From: Linyphia triangularis
Taxonomy: Eukaryota; Arthropoda; Arachnida; Araneae; Linyphiidae
DNA: 64,000 bases
Assembly (NCBI GenBank): GCA_963978545.1
Contig: OZ021723.1
Span: 94,966,002-95,030,001, forward strand
Direction: 5' to 3'
In this document: piece after piece, positions 22,401 to 32,368 of the stretch
Layout of the letters: each line of letters begins with the position of its first letter
Position numbering within the stretch: position 1 is the first letter of the stretch
Position numbers and translations under genes: made by a program
The notes under the pieces: generated by a model
What the model was told of the DNA's origin: nothing
Seen by the model: only the letters and a program-made list of their open reading frames with translations
The model's database searches: none

Positions 22401-25400
22401 GTTGGTTCCTTGTATCAAATCATTGTGCATCGTTTGTCGTCAAATTTAAAATTTTAAATAAATTACAAAATGAATTATAATTTGGTGCAGGATTACACCC
22501 TTTAGTTAATTTTTAATTAATCAGTCCTCAAATGAATAATTTTTATGCACTTATGTTAGTTTTCTAACACATGTTAAGTGTGAAAAAATATCAATCTAAT
22601 TCAAAAGTTAAGTAAACTTTTTCCAATGTATACTAGTATTAAAACTTTTTTTCTAAAACATAACTTCAGCTTAGAGTGAATAGGTCCAAACTCCACTTTT
22701 AGTCTCAAACCACTTTTTGGTATTTTGGAAACCGAAAAAGAATCTCACATTGGTAAGTAAAAGCTGCCGACTATATATAAATACTGCTAACCTGTACTGA
22801 TATTATCTTAGCTGTTTGTTCAACTACAATACCGGCCTAAGAGCAAAATGCTGTGTGAGCAAAAATGAGTTTTGGCGCCTCTTGCAATGAAAGTGGGTAG
22901 AGAAAACCCTACGAAAATGGTATGGGTGCTCTACTACTAAAATTTGCTGGAACTTAATACCTGAAGTTGGCATTTTCAAGGTATTAAAAGCTAAAACTAA
23001 TAAGTAGTAATAAATAGTAAACTATTTAGTACCTTTTCATTATTTTTATTTTTTAACGGACTTTTTCAAACTTCAACAGGCATGGTGTACTGTACTTGTG
23101 TAAAGAGCAAGCTGCTAAATTCTTTTACTCGTTTTATAGTTTTGTCAGTTAGAAAAAAAACAGACACATTTTTTAACTACGTCAAAAGTTTTGATTTAAT
23201 ATTCATAAAAAAAAAATTAACAAAATATTACAGAAAATTGATTAAAATAACCTCTATTACACACTTAGCAGTCGACCTCCTCAGCTTTAGTAGTGGAAAA
23301 TGTTTTTATTAGTTTACATTTTTACCATGTTATTTTCTCATTTTTACAATATTATCATAATATTTTTAAAAATATTTTTCTCATTTCGGCGCCCCTCTCA
23401 AAATCACTTGTGTGCGATTACACTCGCCTTAGGCCGGCTCTGATTAATAGGATGGTTCAACAAACGCCTATCGCTCCATTTCCTTCTAAAATAACGGAGA
23501 TATAATAACCGTAACCTTCTTTTATCCATACTTAAATTTTACACTTATTTTATAAAATAAAACTAAAAAATAACTACATACTTTTACTCAACGCTTATCC
23601 ACATACTGCATTCACTGGGTGAAAATATAAATCAAACTCTTCTAAGATGAAGTCCGCGAAACGTCCGCAGATATAAACTCATGTGAAAAGGCATGCGTTT
23701 GCGGGCCCTTGTCCGCACTCGTATCCGCATCCGCACCTGTGAAATAGCCCTAACTCGACCTGCGGCACGAAAACATAATAAGCGACTAACAGACAAGACG
23801 CTTTGGGATCGATTACCGCCTAACGCACAGTTATGCATGGTTTTAGAGAAGATACGGGGGTTATTGTTATGACGTTTGGTAAGTATATTTTCTAGATTTT
23901 CACCCGATTCGACAAGTAAATGAGGGGTTGCTTATCTTAAAAATGCACTTTTCCTTTGAAACTCTTAATCATGTTTGATTCATATTTTGCCTCCTTTATT
24001 GCCATAATGTAGATCTTACTGTGCGAAAGTGTAACTCTTACGGTGCCACCAACCAACTCGTTCTATACTAAACCTCAACTTAACTTTACATCACTAGACG
24101 GTAGATCTTCACCATGCTCATAGGAAATTCATCCATTTTGGCGGCGTGTAAGAATAATGCCCGCCAAACCTCATAGCCTTTTCTTCTCTACAGGGTTGCT
24201 GGACTGAGTTCCCAGAGTGCCTTCAAGCGCCAAAAGGGAAGAATTACATATGTTCAAGGTGAAGATCTACCGCCTAAGGGTGTTAAGTTGAGGCGGAGTT
24301 TAGTATAGAAGATACCATAAGACCATATCGCCTTCGTAACCTTCAAAAGCACCCATTCCAAGTTTTATAAAATGCAAATTCTTACACTTTTTGTTTTAAA
24401 AAATAAATAAAAAATAATAAATATTTTTTATTTTGTAAATGATGTGATGTTTTTTATCCAGATGGTATTCCAAAGCTATACCAGACAAAGTATTTTCATA
24501 GGTACGTTCTGCACACCCACAGTCCTGACGAACCCGTGTACTTCGGCCGCAAATTTCGCAAATACGCCGGGGAGTCCTACATGAGCGGCGGAGCAGGATA
24601 CGTCTTGAGTCGGGAGGCTTTGAAAAGATTTGTGGAGATTGCTCTGCCCGACAGTGAAGCCTGCCGGGCTGATGACGGTGGGGCAGAGGACATAGAGATA
24701 GGAAGGTGCTTGGCCAACGTTGGCGTGATGTCCGGAGATTCAAGAGATGGCACAGGCAGAGGGCGCTTTTTTCCTTTTGGACCGGAGTTTCATCTGATTC
24801 CGGGAAAATTGGATACAACGCTTTGGTTTTGGGAATACACCGATACTCCTTCCACAGAGGTGAGTACGCTGATGTCTTTCTTTTATGTACTAGAAATGCT
24901 GCCAAACTCTGAGGAATTTAACGCAATTCTCATTGGTTCATTTTTCTGACAGGTCTTGCTTCGCTCGCGACTATCATTGTCACTAAATCATTCTTCATTG
25001 TCACTATCATCTATCATTGTCACTATCATCTATCATCAATCTATCATTGTCACTATCATCTATCATCAATCTATCATCCATCATCAATCTATCATTGTCA
25101 CTATCATCTATCATCAATCTATCATTGTCACTATCATCTATCATCAATCTATCATTGTCACTAACATTTATCATCAATCTATCATCCATCATCAATCTAT
25201 CATTGTCACTATCATCAATCTATCATTGTCACTATCATCTATCATCAATCTATCATCGTCACTATCATCATATTAATTGCGACTATCATTGCCACTAAAA
25301 ATCAGTATCTACACAAGTTTGCCCTTTCTGTGACCATATACAGGGTCTTTCAGACATGAATCCCTAACTTTTTAAATGATAAAACTACGAAACAGTGGTA

Positions 25401-28400
25401 GACAGAAAGAAGTGTCAAGTGATATGATGTGGGAAAAACAAGTGGGATTTTAAATACATTGGTTGCAAAATTGATTGATGAGAATAAATTTGAAGACGGC
25501 TGCATATATGTTACCGATGAGGCCATTTTCATTTGGATGGATGTGTCAATAAACAAAACTTTTGACAAAGAGGTATTGAAAACCATTATATGTGTCCTGC
25601 AAAACCACTGCGTAATGCAAAAGTAACCATTTGGGATGCACTATACAATAAGAGGACCATATTGCCCTTTCATATGAGGGGATAGAACACACTCAATGGA
25701 CAATTCCTGCATGTCCCCCCCCCCCCTTTTTTTTTATTCAATTCTTAATGTTTCGAAAATGCCATAAACAAAAAACAAAAAAATTCTGATCACTGCGCTT
25801 TTTCTATTTTTTTTATTTGCGAAGTTCGCTGGTTTATTTTTGCAAGAACAACGACTAATTCAGCTTAAAGCTAATGTGACGTTACTTGTTCCGAACTTGG
25901 ATAGAATCTTGGCTTGAAACACAGCAGCGAAAAACCAGTCTGCAAATTGCGCCAACCGGCACGGGATATGGCAATAGTCTAAAAAACTCACACCTTGGCA
26001 GAAACCTCACGATAACCATTGAAACAGAAGGAAGTTTTGACGTCACAAATAAAATGTAGTGTTTTTATCGGACAGCAATCGGATGAGGTTTTCGGGCATT
26101 TTCTTTTCTTAATATTTAAATAACTAATTTTTTTAAAGAACTTTTATTTAAATATATTTGGTATCAGAAATAAATTCTTCATAAATAAAAACTAATTTCA
26201 CTCGTTTTTAAAAGATGCGGGAATTGTCCTTTACATTTATATTTTACAGCAATTTATTGCCATATTTCAAGATTGTGCTTAATTTCGAAAATTGAATACT
26301 TGTCTGTCTTACCACTCATCTTTTTTTTCTAATTCTCACTGCTTCGCATAATTTCAATATTAGATAGTGCTTTCTGAAAAAGCAAATACTATCAGGCTGT
26401 CCAGTATGTACAACTTTATGTCATTTCAGAGGAAATCTTAGTAAGGATAGTTCCCTATACACGCTATGTTACAATATTTTTGCCCAGTGCATTTAGAAAC
26501 TACTTTTTATAAAAACTTTGAAATTTGGTGTGTAGGTACGAAAAATATCACTTAATGAAATGACATAAATTGTTTTTATTTAATGTCTATCTATTATAAA
26601 TGTAAATTAAAATAGCAATAGACAAAACAAAGTGGAGTCACTGCATATACAATGACATAAAGTTTTCAAATATAAAATTAAAAAAAAATATCAGGCTACC
26701 AGGCGCTAATTTTCGAGTTTTTAATTTATGTCATTTCATTAAGTGATAATTTTCTTACCTACTCACCATATTTGAAGGTAGTTATAAAAAGTAGTTTCGA
26801 AATGCAGTGACCTAGAAGATTGTAACATAGCGAGTAGAGGGAATGGTCCTTACTATACTAAACTCCAACTTAACTTGACATCACTAGACGATAGATCTTC
26901 ACCGTGCTCATGGGCAAATAATCCATTTTAGCGGAGTGAAGACATAATTCTCGCCAAACCTTATAGCCTTTTGTTCTCTACAGGGTTGTGGTTTGGCGAA
27001 CATTATGCTTTCACGCCGCCAAAATGGATTAAATACCTATGAGCACTGTGGCGATCTACCGTCTAGTGATGTCAAGTTAAGTTGGAGTTTAGTATAGGAC
27101 ACATCCGGCTGAAAACTTTGAAGACGTATGATAACAAAAAACTTGCAAATTAAAAAAAAAAGTTACAAACAAAAATGTCGTCAAGTTAACTATATCGGTG
27201 ACAATCTTGTCAAGAAAACTCCTCTTTGAATCTACAAAAGTTTTTTCGTTCAGGACTTTTTGTCGAATTTTATGTAATCTTATTATTTTTTTACGAAATC
27301 CTCAATTTGATACGTATAACATCCATTAAGCATATATAGTTTAGGCTTAAAGCTATTCAAATTAATTTTTAATCAACATTTCTGGCAATGGTGGATTTTA
27401 GGTATAGATTCTTGCCTTGACGAGACCTTTCGTATAGCATTTCGCACGTATCAATTACTTATGTAATTTTTTTTTTCTTTTTGGATATGGTATCCTCTGA
27501 TAAACAGTTATAGATTAAAATGCGTTATACGTTCCCCTTCTTTTTTGGCGATTTTGTGTCAAATATGGTAATATGGTATGAATTTCTTGCCAACATTTTT
27601 GCAATTCTTAATAAAATATTTATTGAAAATAATAATAATAAAAAAAATATTGCTCATTGAAACATGAACTGAGGTCCAATTAATTGATATTTGTGTGTTG
27701 TGTTTTGTTTTGTTTTTTGGAACTACCGACTGTCTATTTCTACCACTTATAAAGTGATTAACACAGCCAAATAAGTCTCGTAATTTTGAGCATCTAGAAG
27801 AATACGAGATCGAATTGTGTGTTGTGTGTTTTGAACATCGATATAAATAAACAACTGGATAGACTGTTTAACCTTTAACTACTGTGGTTAGGTGGTTTGA
27901 GGTTTTTGGTGCAAGAGCAACACATGGTCTATATTGCTTCAAATAAATTGGTAAACATCAATTTAAAGTTTAAGAAACATAGTATCAGAATTTTTTTTAT
28001 AAAAGTCAAAGATGAGATATTTTAGGGGGTGGAAGCATTCCACAAAAAATGACTTGCGGTCTGTCAGACCGCTTACAGCAGTTAAAGATTAACGCTGGGA
28101 AAATGAAGCCGTTGCCAGATGCCATTGGTGGGATAAAAAATACGGATTGCCGAGAATTGAAAATAAAATTTTGGGTTGTACACATCAGAAATGTCAATAG
28201 TAGACCTTAATAAGTAATAATGTGCAAAAAATATATATATACTCTAGCATTTTACAAGGTTTTTCTCATTTCCATCCAACTATAAAAGTGAACTGTGATT
28301 GGTTATTCTTCCCACCAGCTTCGCAATCCCAGACGCATTTTTCTCTTTGCATTGACAATGGATCAGTCTATCCAGTTGTTTACCTATATCGATGGTTTTG

Positions 28401-30702
28401 GAAGAATGTAACAAAACGTTATAAAAATCTCTCACTCACATTGAATAGAACTGATATTACCACGTACTTTTTTCAAGGTAACAGGCATCAGACAGTAATG
28501 TTTTGCTTCCCTTCCTGGTAGAAAATCCGTCGTTTATTTAAGGAATCTGACCACCAGAATCATTCCCAGATATTGGGAAAACACAGGGAAACAGAGATGC
28601 AACTGCTTCATTAGTGTGATTGTATTTAAAAACTTTCTCAAATTCAAAAAAGAATTTAAATTAAAAAAAATAAAAATTGCGTAGTCGTTCAAACCAATAG
28701 TTGACGAAGTCGACAGCCAACCAAAAGTTCGCCAATGGTCAACGGAAAAATGCATACGATATATAATTATAAGACTTATAGTACTATCTCGTCAATATTT
28801 TCGACATAAGAAAAGTTTGTCAAAAGTAGTCAACCAATTAAATTATTCGCGTAGTTGACTGACAACAAAAAGTTCACCAATTGACCTTACAGCCAGTTCT
28901 AGTGTTAAAGACTTCATGTCCAAGAGCTCATTAAATGATAAATTGTATTTTGTCCTCTTGGTAACAGGAAACAAATTCAAGAATTAATGAACTTTTATGT
29001 TACGTCAAAAAAGACGTCGAGGCTTATATAATTACAGCTAAAACTAAAAATTAAATAATAAACGGATCGCTACAGTAACTGCTACTAATAGACAGCATCT
29101 ATGCATGTATCTGTTATGGAAATTGGATCCGGAGGCTTAAGCAATTTGGTGACATATAATCTTCTATATAATCAATCTTCTATATAAGCTGATTATCTTC
29201 TACAAAATCTATGTATAAGCAATTTGGAAACATATTGAAATCGTCTGTTAAATGATGACAACATTTGATAACAAATACAGTACCGATTTGGAGTTTTTTA
29301 ATTAGTAAAACTTTCGATAAAGATGACAAGTTTAGTGACGTATTTCATAAAAAAGCTTGGAAATATTTAATTTCTAATATGATAACTGTTTTAACAGTAA
29401 AGCTTAGAGCTTCACAAAAAAAAATTACTGTAGAAACACTATACCGTTCAAATTTAATAGACGAAAATAACGGAAATGGAGATAGAATCAATTTGCAATT
29501 AGTAAAACTATCTGTAAATTCTACAGACATGTCTCGTGTATCAATTAAAACGTCTAAATAGCTTTAGTAAGATTACACGATTTGAAATTTGGTACGAGTG
29601 TCAACAAGATTAATCATAGAAATAGTAATCTATTTTGATTTTGACAATCCAATTTTTAGACGTCCAGGTTAAATGGGATCAACCGTTGGAAATGAGGAAT
29701 GCATAAATGTTTTTCATTGTTAAAATGCACATGGATAAATTCATAGCAATTATCTTTTCAAATCAGTTTGTGTTTTTCTCATACTTTAAATAGAAATGTA
29801 ATTACAATCTTTCAAAAATGGTTGTTAATACGAAAATCCATGCAGAGAGATTCCAAAATCGTGTTTTCTAAGAGAATAGATTTTTCGCTAATACTGCAAT
29901 ACGGCTATTGTTCTATCTCAAAATGTAGTTAAAATAGAGTTATAATTTTTTGTAAGGTTGTTGGTCATACCATGTTGAGTAAAATGGACAACAGATTAGA
30001 TTGTTCCTATTTGTTTCGAAAAGTTATTGCTGTATATGCATAATAAGATATTGCGAAAATATGAAATTTTTGAGTAATCTTATATAACAGCCTATATGTT
30101 TTTTTATTTTTGAAAATATAACTTTGATTTTAGTTCTGTATACTCATGAATATCATAAATCATGCAGTAAAAAGCAAAAAAAAATACATTTTAAAACTTT
30201 TATTTTTCATCATTAACCGTTTTGACTAAATATTGGACAATTTCTACTAGAAATCTCCTTTTTTAAGAAAAATAAAATTAAAAAAGTTAATATTTTTGTC
30301 AACTTCATGTTTTTATCATATAATGCACATTTTGATGCAATAAAAAGTTTTATTAATAAGTTGTTGTTTTTTTAAATTGCTTTGAACGTAGCCGGATACA
30401 TTAAACGAAAAACCCCAATTTTAAAATGTACACTCAGAACTGAAATAAGCTTCCATTTAAATGTTTATAAGAGTGTCTTATATGTATATAATTTATAGGG
30501 AGCGGACTGCTGCAGTGATACGGCCATTTCCTTCCATTACATCAAACCAAAAGAAATGTACATTCTGGACTATGCTATCTACCACTTACGTCCTTACGGA
30601 ACCCGCGTCAAACCAATGGAAACTAGACCACCGAGGTATCAACCTCCTCCTGATACAGCCTCCAACGTCCAACAATCCAACAATTCTAATGCTTTGAAGT
30701 AA
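16254..30702 (+). CDS. C1GALT1: Core-1 beta-1,3-galactosyltransferase-like gene, copy B (complete, four coding exons)
   Basis: Exons 16254-16479, 21672-21975, 24502-24859 and 30499-30702 join in frame to 363 codons plus TAA (30700-30702), the usual family length. The enzyme transfers galactose from UDP-Gal to GalNAc-Ser/Thr, making core 1 mucin-type O-glycan in the Golgi. Residues 1-12 are cytosolic, about 14-35 form a signal anchor ([20 protein letters not shown]), and a Cys-containing stem with an NDT sequon at 62-64 follows. The GT31 domain starts near 84 (IRVLCWIMT). It holds [12 protein letters not shown], the DDD metal motif at 166-168 in [20 protein letters not shown] at 203-213, EDIEIGRC at 239-246, GDSRD, and GADCCSD...SFHY at 297-311. 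All introns are GT-AG. Introns of 5.2, 2.5 and 5.6 kb are filled with transposons, none breaking an exon. The start is the first ATG ahead of the anchor. Confidence 0.95.
17281..17520. mobile_element. M1 palindromic MITE, copy 2 (intron 1)
   Basis: TACTAAACTTCAACTTAAC... to ...GTTGAAGTTTAGTT, flanked by TA at 17279-17280 and 17521-17522. Arms of about 100 bp include ATCCATTTTGGCGGAGTGAA and its inverse CGCCAAAATGGAT. Confidence 0.9.
17625..18178 (-). mobile_element. TTAA-type element (family P1), copy 1 (intron 1)
   Basis: Starts GGGGATGACATG after TTAA (17621-17624) and ends GGTACCGGTCCCCCC before TTGA, a decayed TTAA. The inner block AAAATTTAAATTCC...AAAAAGGTAACCTCATT matches the element at 35070. 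Non-coding and quite diverged. Confidence 0.6.
18179..18816. other. Intron 1 sequence without recognised element
   Basis: AT-rich, no coding relic seen. Confidence 0.45.
18817..19695. mobile_element. TIR element T1 with repeated TACCTAGGGCC motif (intron 1)
   Basis: Left end GGGGAGACCTTTGTACCTAG, right end inverse CCTTAGGTACACAAACTTCC followed by CC, flanked by TA at 18815-18816 and 19696-19697. The motif TACCTAGGGCC or its inverse GGCCCTAGGTA recurs inside at about 19027, 19047 and 19331 as well as in both ends, giving five sites. No transposase is present. Repeated subterminal motifs resemble transposase-binding sites (inference). Confidence 0.75.
20065..20242 (+). mobile_element. S1 tRNA-derived SINE, copy 2 (intron 1)
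   Basis: Flanked by the 12-bp duplication CCTTAGTAAATG at 20053-20064 and 20243-20254. B-box GGTTCGAGTCC is intact; the tail ends CAACCAA. Confidence 0.95.
20255..21095. other. Intron 1 sequence without recognised element
   Basis: AT-rich; nothing supported. Confidence 0.45.
21108..21578 (+). mobile_element. Long tRNA-derived SINE, family S2 (intron 1)
   Basis: Flanked by AACTGTACGTAA at 21096-21107 and 21579-21590. The head GGCCGCGTAGCCCAGTCGAG has an A-box-like TAGCCCAGTCG, and a diverged B-box (TAGTTCGGGCC) lies about 60 bp on. The body of about 380 bp is richer in GC than its surroundings and contains a palindrome around CACTCCCTCTCGCGAGTGTG. The tail is (AAG)n. Total 471 bp is long for a SINE. 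It ends about 80 bp before exon 2 of copy B. Confidence 0.9.
21672..21975 (+). CDS. C1GALT1: Copy B exon 2: N-terminal catalytic half with DDD motif
   Basis: Acceptor GGTCCACCAG, donor CTGAG/GTAACT. Codes [20 protein letters not shown] through [13 protein letters not shown] and [14 protein letters not shown], with the last codon split AG/G. It carries the UDP-sugar/Mn-binding DDD. No second copy of this exon exists in the window, so copy A lacks it here. Confidence 0.93.
22034..23750. mobile_element. PIF/Harbinger-like element (intron 2)
   Basis: Left end GGGCTCTTTCACACTGTGCG, right end inverse GGTGCGG..GTGAAATAGCCC read as CGCACCTGTGAAATAGCCC, with TAA at 22031-22033 and 23751-23753. The three-base TWA duplication and the GGGC..TTTCACAC end are typical of PIF/Harbinger. 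The inverted arms extend about 100 bp, with GCGGAAGCGGATGGGAGTGC and GCGGGCCC motifs. No transposase gene is recognisable. Confidence 0.85.
22827..23442. mobile_element. Nested hAT-like element inside the Harbinger-like element
   Basis: Left CAATACCGGCCTAAGAGC...GGCGCC and right inverse GGCGCC...CCTTAGGCCGGCTCTG form diverged terminal inverted repeats of about 50 bp. CAGAGCCGG ends recall hAT elements. I could not find an 8-bp duplication. Confidence 0.5.
24066..24305. mobile_element. M1 palindromic MITE, copy 3 (intron 2)
   Basis: TACTAAACCTCAACTTAAC... to ...GGAGTTTAGTA, flanked by TA at 24064-24065 and 24306-24307. It shares flanks with 1479-1721 (GTGTAACTCTTACGGTG on the left, then the approach to exon 3 on the right). 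Confidence 0.9.
24502..24859 (+). CDS. C1GALT1: Copy B exon 3: acceptor-binding half
   Basis: Acceptor TTTTCATAG, donor ACAGAG/GTGAGT (near consensus). Codes residues 177-296 with [24 protein letters not shown] and GDSRD, ending on a codon boundary. Confidence 0.94.
24967..25290. repeat. ATC-rich minisatellite, ~27-bp higher-order unit (intron 3)
   Basis: Built from ATCATTGTCACT and ATCTATCATCA blocks in variable order, about 110 bp after exon 3. The open frames it creates on both strands are repeat artefacts. Confidence 0.92.
25320..25692 (+). pseudogene. Mariner/IS630-like transposase fossil (intron 3)
   Basis: Reads [20 protein letters not shown], then [10 protein letters not shown]...EVLKT, a stop, then a [20 protein letters not shown] stretch in shifted frames. 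It keeps the DEA catalytic Asp block that the related fossil at 15731 has lost. It starts near a CAGGGTCTTTCAGACATGAA end typical of these elements. The piece is cut by the TIR element at 25693. Confidence 0.55.
25693..26233 (-). mobile_element. TIR element T2, copy 1 (intron 3)
   Basis: Ends CAATGGACAATTCCTGCAT and ATGCGGGAATTGTCCTTT. The interior is the reverse complement of 61548-62101: TTTTAAAACGAGTGAAAT-like, GTGACGTC, ATCGTGAGGTTTCTGCC, GGTTGGCGC.ATTTGC and TTTCAAGCCAAGAT. Non-coding. Target duplication not resolved. Confidence 0.8.
26440..26853. mobile_element. Foldback element F2 (intron 3)
   Basis: Arms of about 130 bp (26440-26570 and 26725-26853) are inverse copies: CGCTATGTTACAAT, AACTACTTTTTATAA, TATCACTTAATGAAATGACA. 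The loop is about 150 bp. An M1 MITE follows immediately. Confidence 0.85.
26856..27094. mobile_element. M1 palindromic MITE, copy 4 (intron 3)
   Basis: The best preserved copy: TACTAAACTCCAACTTAAC... to ...GTTGGAGTTTAGTA, flanked by TA at 26854-26855 and 27095-27096, inserted at the edge of foldback F2. Confidence 0.93.
27097..29560. other. Intron 3 sequence without firm features
   Basis: AT-rich. Open frames at 28222-28521 and 29265-29561 have no domain I recognise. A short repeated motif, TCTTCTATATAA, lies near 29160-29185. Confidence 0.4.
29573..29755 (+). mobile_element. Helitron H2 fragment (intron 3)
   Basis: Matches the 3' part of the Helitron at 41944: TTTGAAATTTGGTACGAGTG, GGGATCAACCGTTGGAAAT, GAATGCATAAATG, TTGTTAAAATGCACATGG. 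The terminal hairpin and CTAG are lost. Confidence 0.6.
29756..30498. other. Intron 3 end
   Basis: AT-rich sequence up to the exon-4 acceptor; nothing else recognised. Confidence 0.45.
30499..30702 (+). CDS. C1GALT1: Copy B exon 4: C-terminus
   Basis: Acceptor TTTATAG. Codes [20 protein letters not shown] through HLRPYG to NNSNALK and TAA. The paired Cys of GADCC are conserved with the vertebrate enzyme (GPGCC). A possible AATAAA lies at 30837-30842. Confidence 0.93.
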   Translation, partial: GADCCSDTAISFHYIKPKEMYILDYAIYHLRPYGTRVKPMETRPPRYQPPPDTASNVQQSNNSNALK

Positions 30703-30779
30703 CTAAATACGGATGATACGATTGCAATGGAACTAATAGAAACCTGTAATATACAAGCCTTTGACTTAAACTATTTGGT

Positions 30780-31260
30780 TTATGAGGTAATATAGTCATG
30801 TTCCCAACCCTCAGAAGTTACTGAGTTCCAATAAGAAATAAACTGAGTTCCATTAGAATTCAGTAAATTACGAGTCTTTGATTGATAACAAATAACTAGA
30901 ATCATGAGTAATACTTCTAACATTCAAAAGTTACTGTATATGGTTGAGATGCACCCGATAGAACTCGGTCATTTACGAGTCTGCTAACAAACTACTGTAC
31001 TAATCGTGTATTTTTCTTCTACTCCTTACACTCAGTAGGTAAATGAGTATGGATGAAACGTATCCGATTGGAACCAGTAATTTATGAGTATTCTACGGGT
31101 AATAAATAACCGGATTAATGAGGTATTATTCTCCAGCTTATAACACTAAGAACTTATTCCTAGATGAGACGTATCCAATAGGACTGAATAATTTACGAGT
31201 CTTTTGACTGATAGCAGACAACTGGACAGTGAAATATTAACCTCCTTCTTCAAATAATAA
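30780..31260. repeat. Degenerate ~130-bp tandem repeat downstream of copy B
   Basis: About four loose units with CAGTAATTTACGAGTCTTT, TGATAACAAATAACTGGA, ATTAATGAGGTATTATTCTC and AACAC.AAGAA...GATGAGACGTATCCAATAGG. It shares this motif order with the array after copy A, so it was probably in the ancestral 3' region. Confidence 0.6.
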
Positions 31261-31379
31261 GAAGTAGCCAAACTGCTCTACCTCAAATACATCAACCTTT
31301 TGTCATAATGTAGTATAACATTTATTTTAGATAAGTGTTAAAGGGGTTTTGGTTTTGCAGCAATCAACACATACACATC

Positions 31380-31800
31380 CCCTTTTCTGAATATTCAAAT
31401 GGTCCACACATTTTCATACGTTATTTTCCCGCGTACGAGTTGAGCCAATGTGGAGTGGCATTCAACACAACCCATGAAACTTACAGCGAATGGGAGTTTT
31501 AGTGGACGGGCTTATGTTCAAGTAAAAGCAGGAGACCCAAAAATAAAAGAAGACGAGCAATCCGAATCGCAATCTTCATCACCCTGAGATCTTCATTCTT
31601 GGCTTACGATGCCTGTCCGGAAAGCTGGTCTACCGATATCGCTGGTGCCACGAATTTAGCTTTGCGGAGGAGAGCAACGCCCTTTCCGTGGATAATAGCG
31701 AGATTTTCTTAACCTTCTCCCCCACAACCACGAAAAGCTCTAGTAATGCGCAAGCTTCGTCTATGTAAGTCATTAATATATTCCCTTTCTGAATCCTTTC
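31380..31800. other. GC-richer island of unknown nature
   Basis: Less AT-rich than its surroundings, about 0.7 kb after copy B. Short frames exist on both strands (62 codons on the minus strand at 31630-31818) but none gives a recognisable domain. It could be a decayed element or an unrecognised exon. Confidence 0.3.
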
Positions 31801-32364
31801 TAGCGGGCATCCACTCAATATTGTGTAATATTGGTGCTGAGCAATTTAGAAATCTGTAACGATTACCTAAATTACTAATATGTTAGAAAATATTATTTGT
31901 TTTGTATGTTATGTTATATTTATTAATAGATATATATTTTTCTGTTAAAAGAAATCTTTGTCTGAATTTGGATTATTTCGGGTATTTATAACTGTACCAT
32001 CTAATTATAAAGATAAATTATGGCACTTTTTACACTATAAATGCAAATTTTCTTATTACGAATGGAACACATTCAACTGAACCTAATACTTCCCAAATCT
32101 TTGACTACTCCCTTACAACCCAACTACTGAAATGTCAGCTATACCTGTATCCCGAAATAGAGAGAAAAGGAGAATGAATGCCTCCACATACCAATAATTA
32201 TCTTATAACTTCTTCTACACGTATCTCTTAATAGTTACCATATTCTTTCTGTACTGATAAATAGGAGCTATTATAAGGACTTCGAACACAAAAAAGTAGT
32301 TTTTTTTTTATATGGGAAAATTTCCTGCTGTTTACTTCCTCAACAGTCAATACACTTCTTATAA
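31801..32364. other. Non-coding AT-rich stretch
   Basis: Nothing recognised. Confidence 0.45.
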
Positions 32365-32368
32365 TTAA

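Noticed and set aside
24396..24905. 169-codon minus-strand frame
   Set aside because: Antisense shadow of exon 3 of C1GALT1 copy B.
24956..25298. Open frames on both strands through the ATC repeats
   Set aside because: Products of a repeat unit lacking stop codons, not genes.
29265..29561. 98-codon open frame in intron 3
   Set aside because: Lies in a TE-filled intron next to a Helitron fragment. No domain or homologue recognised.
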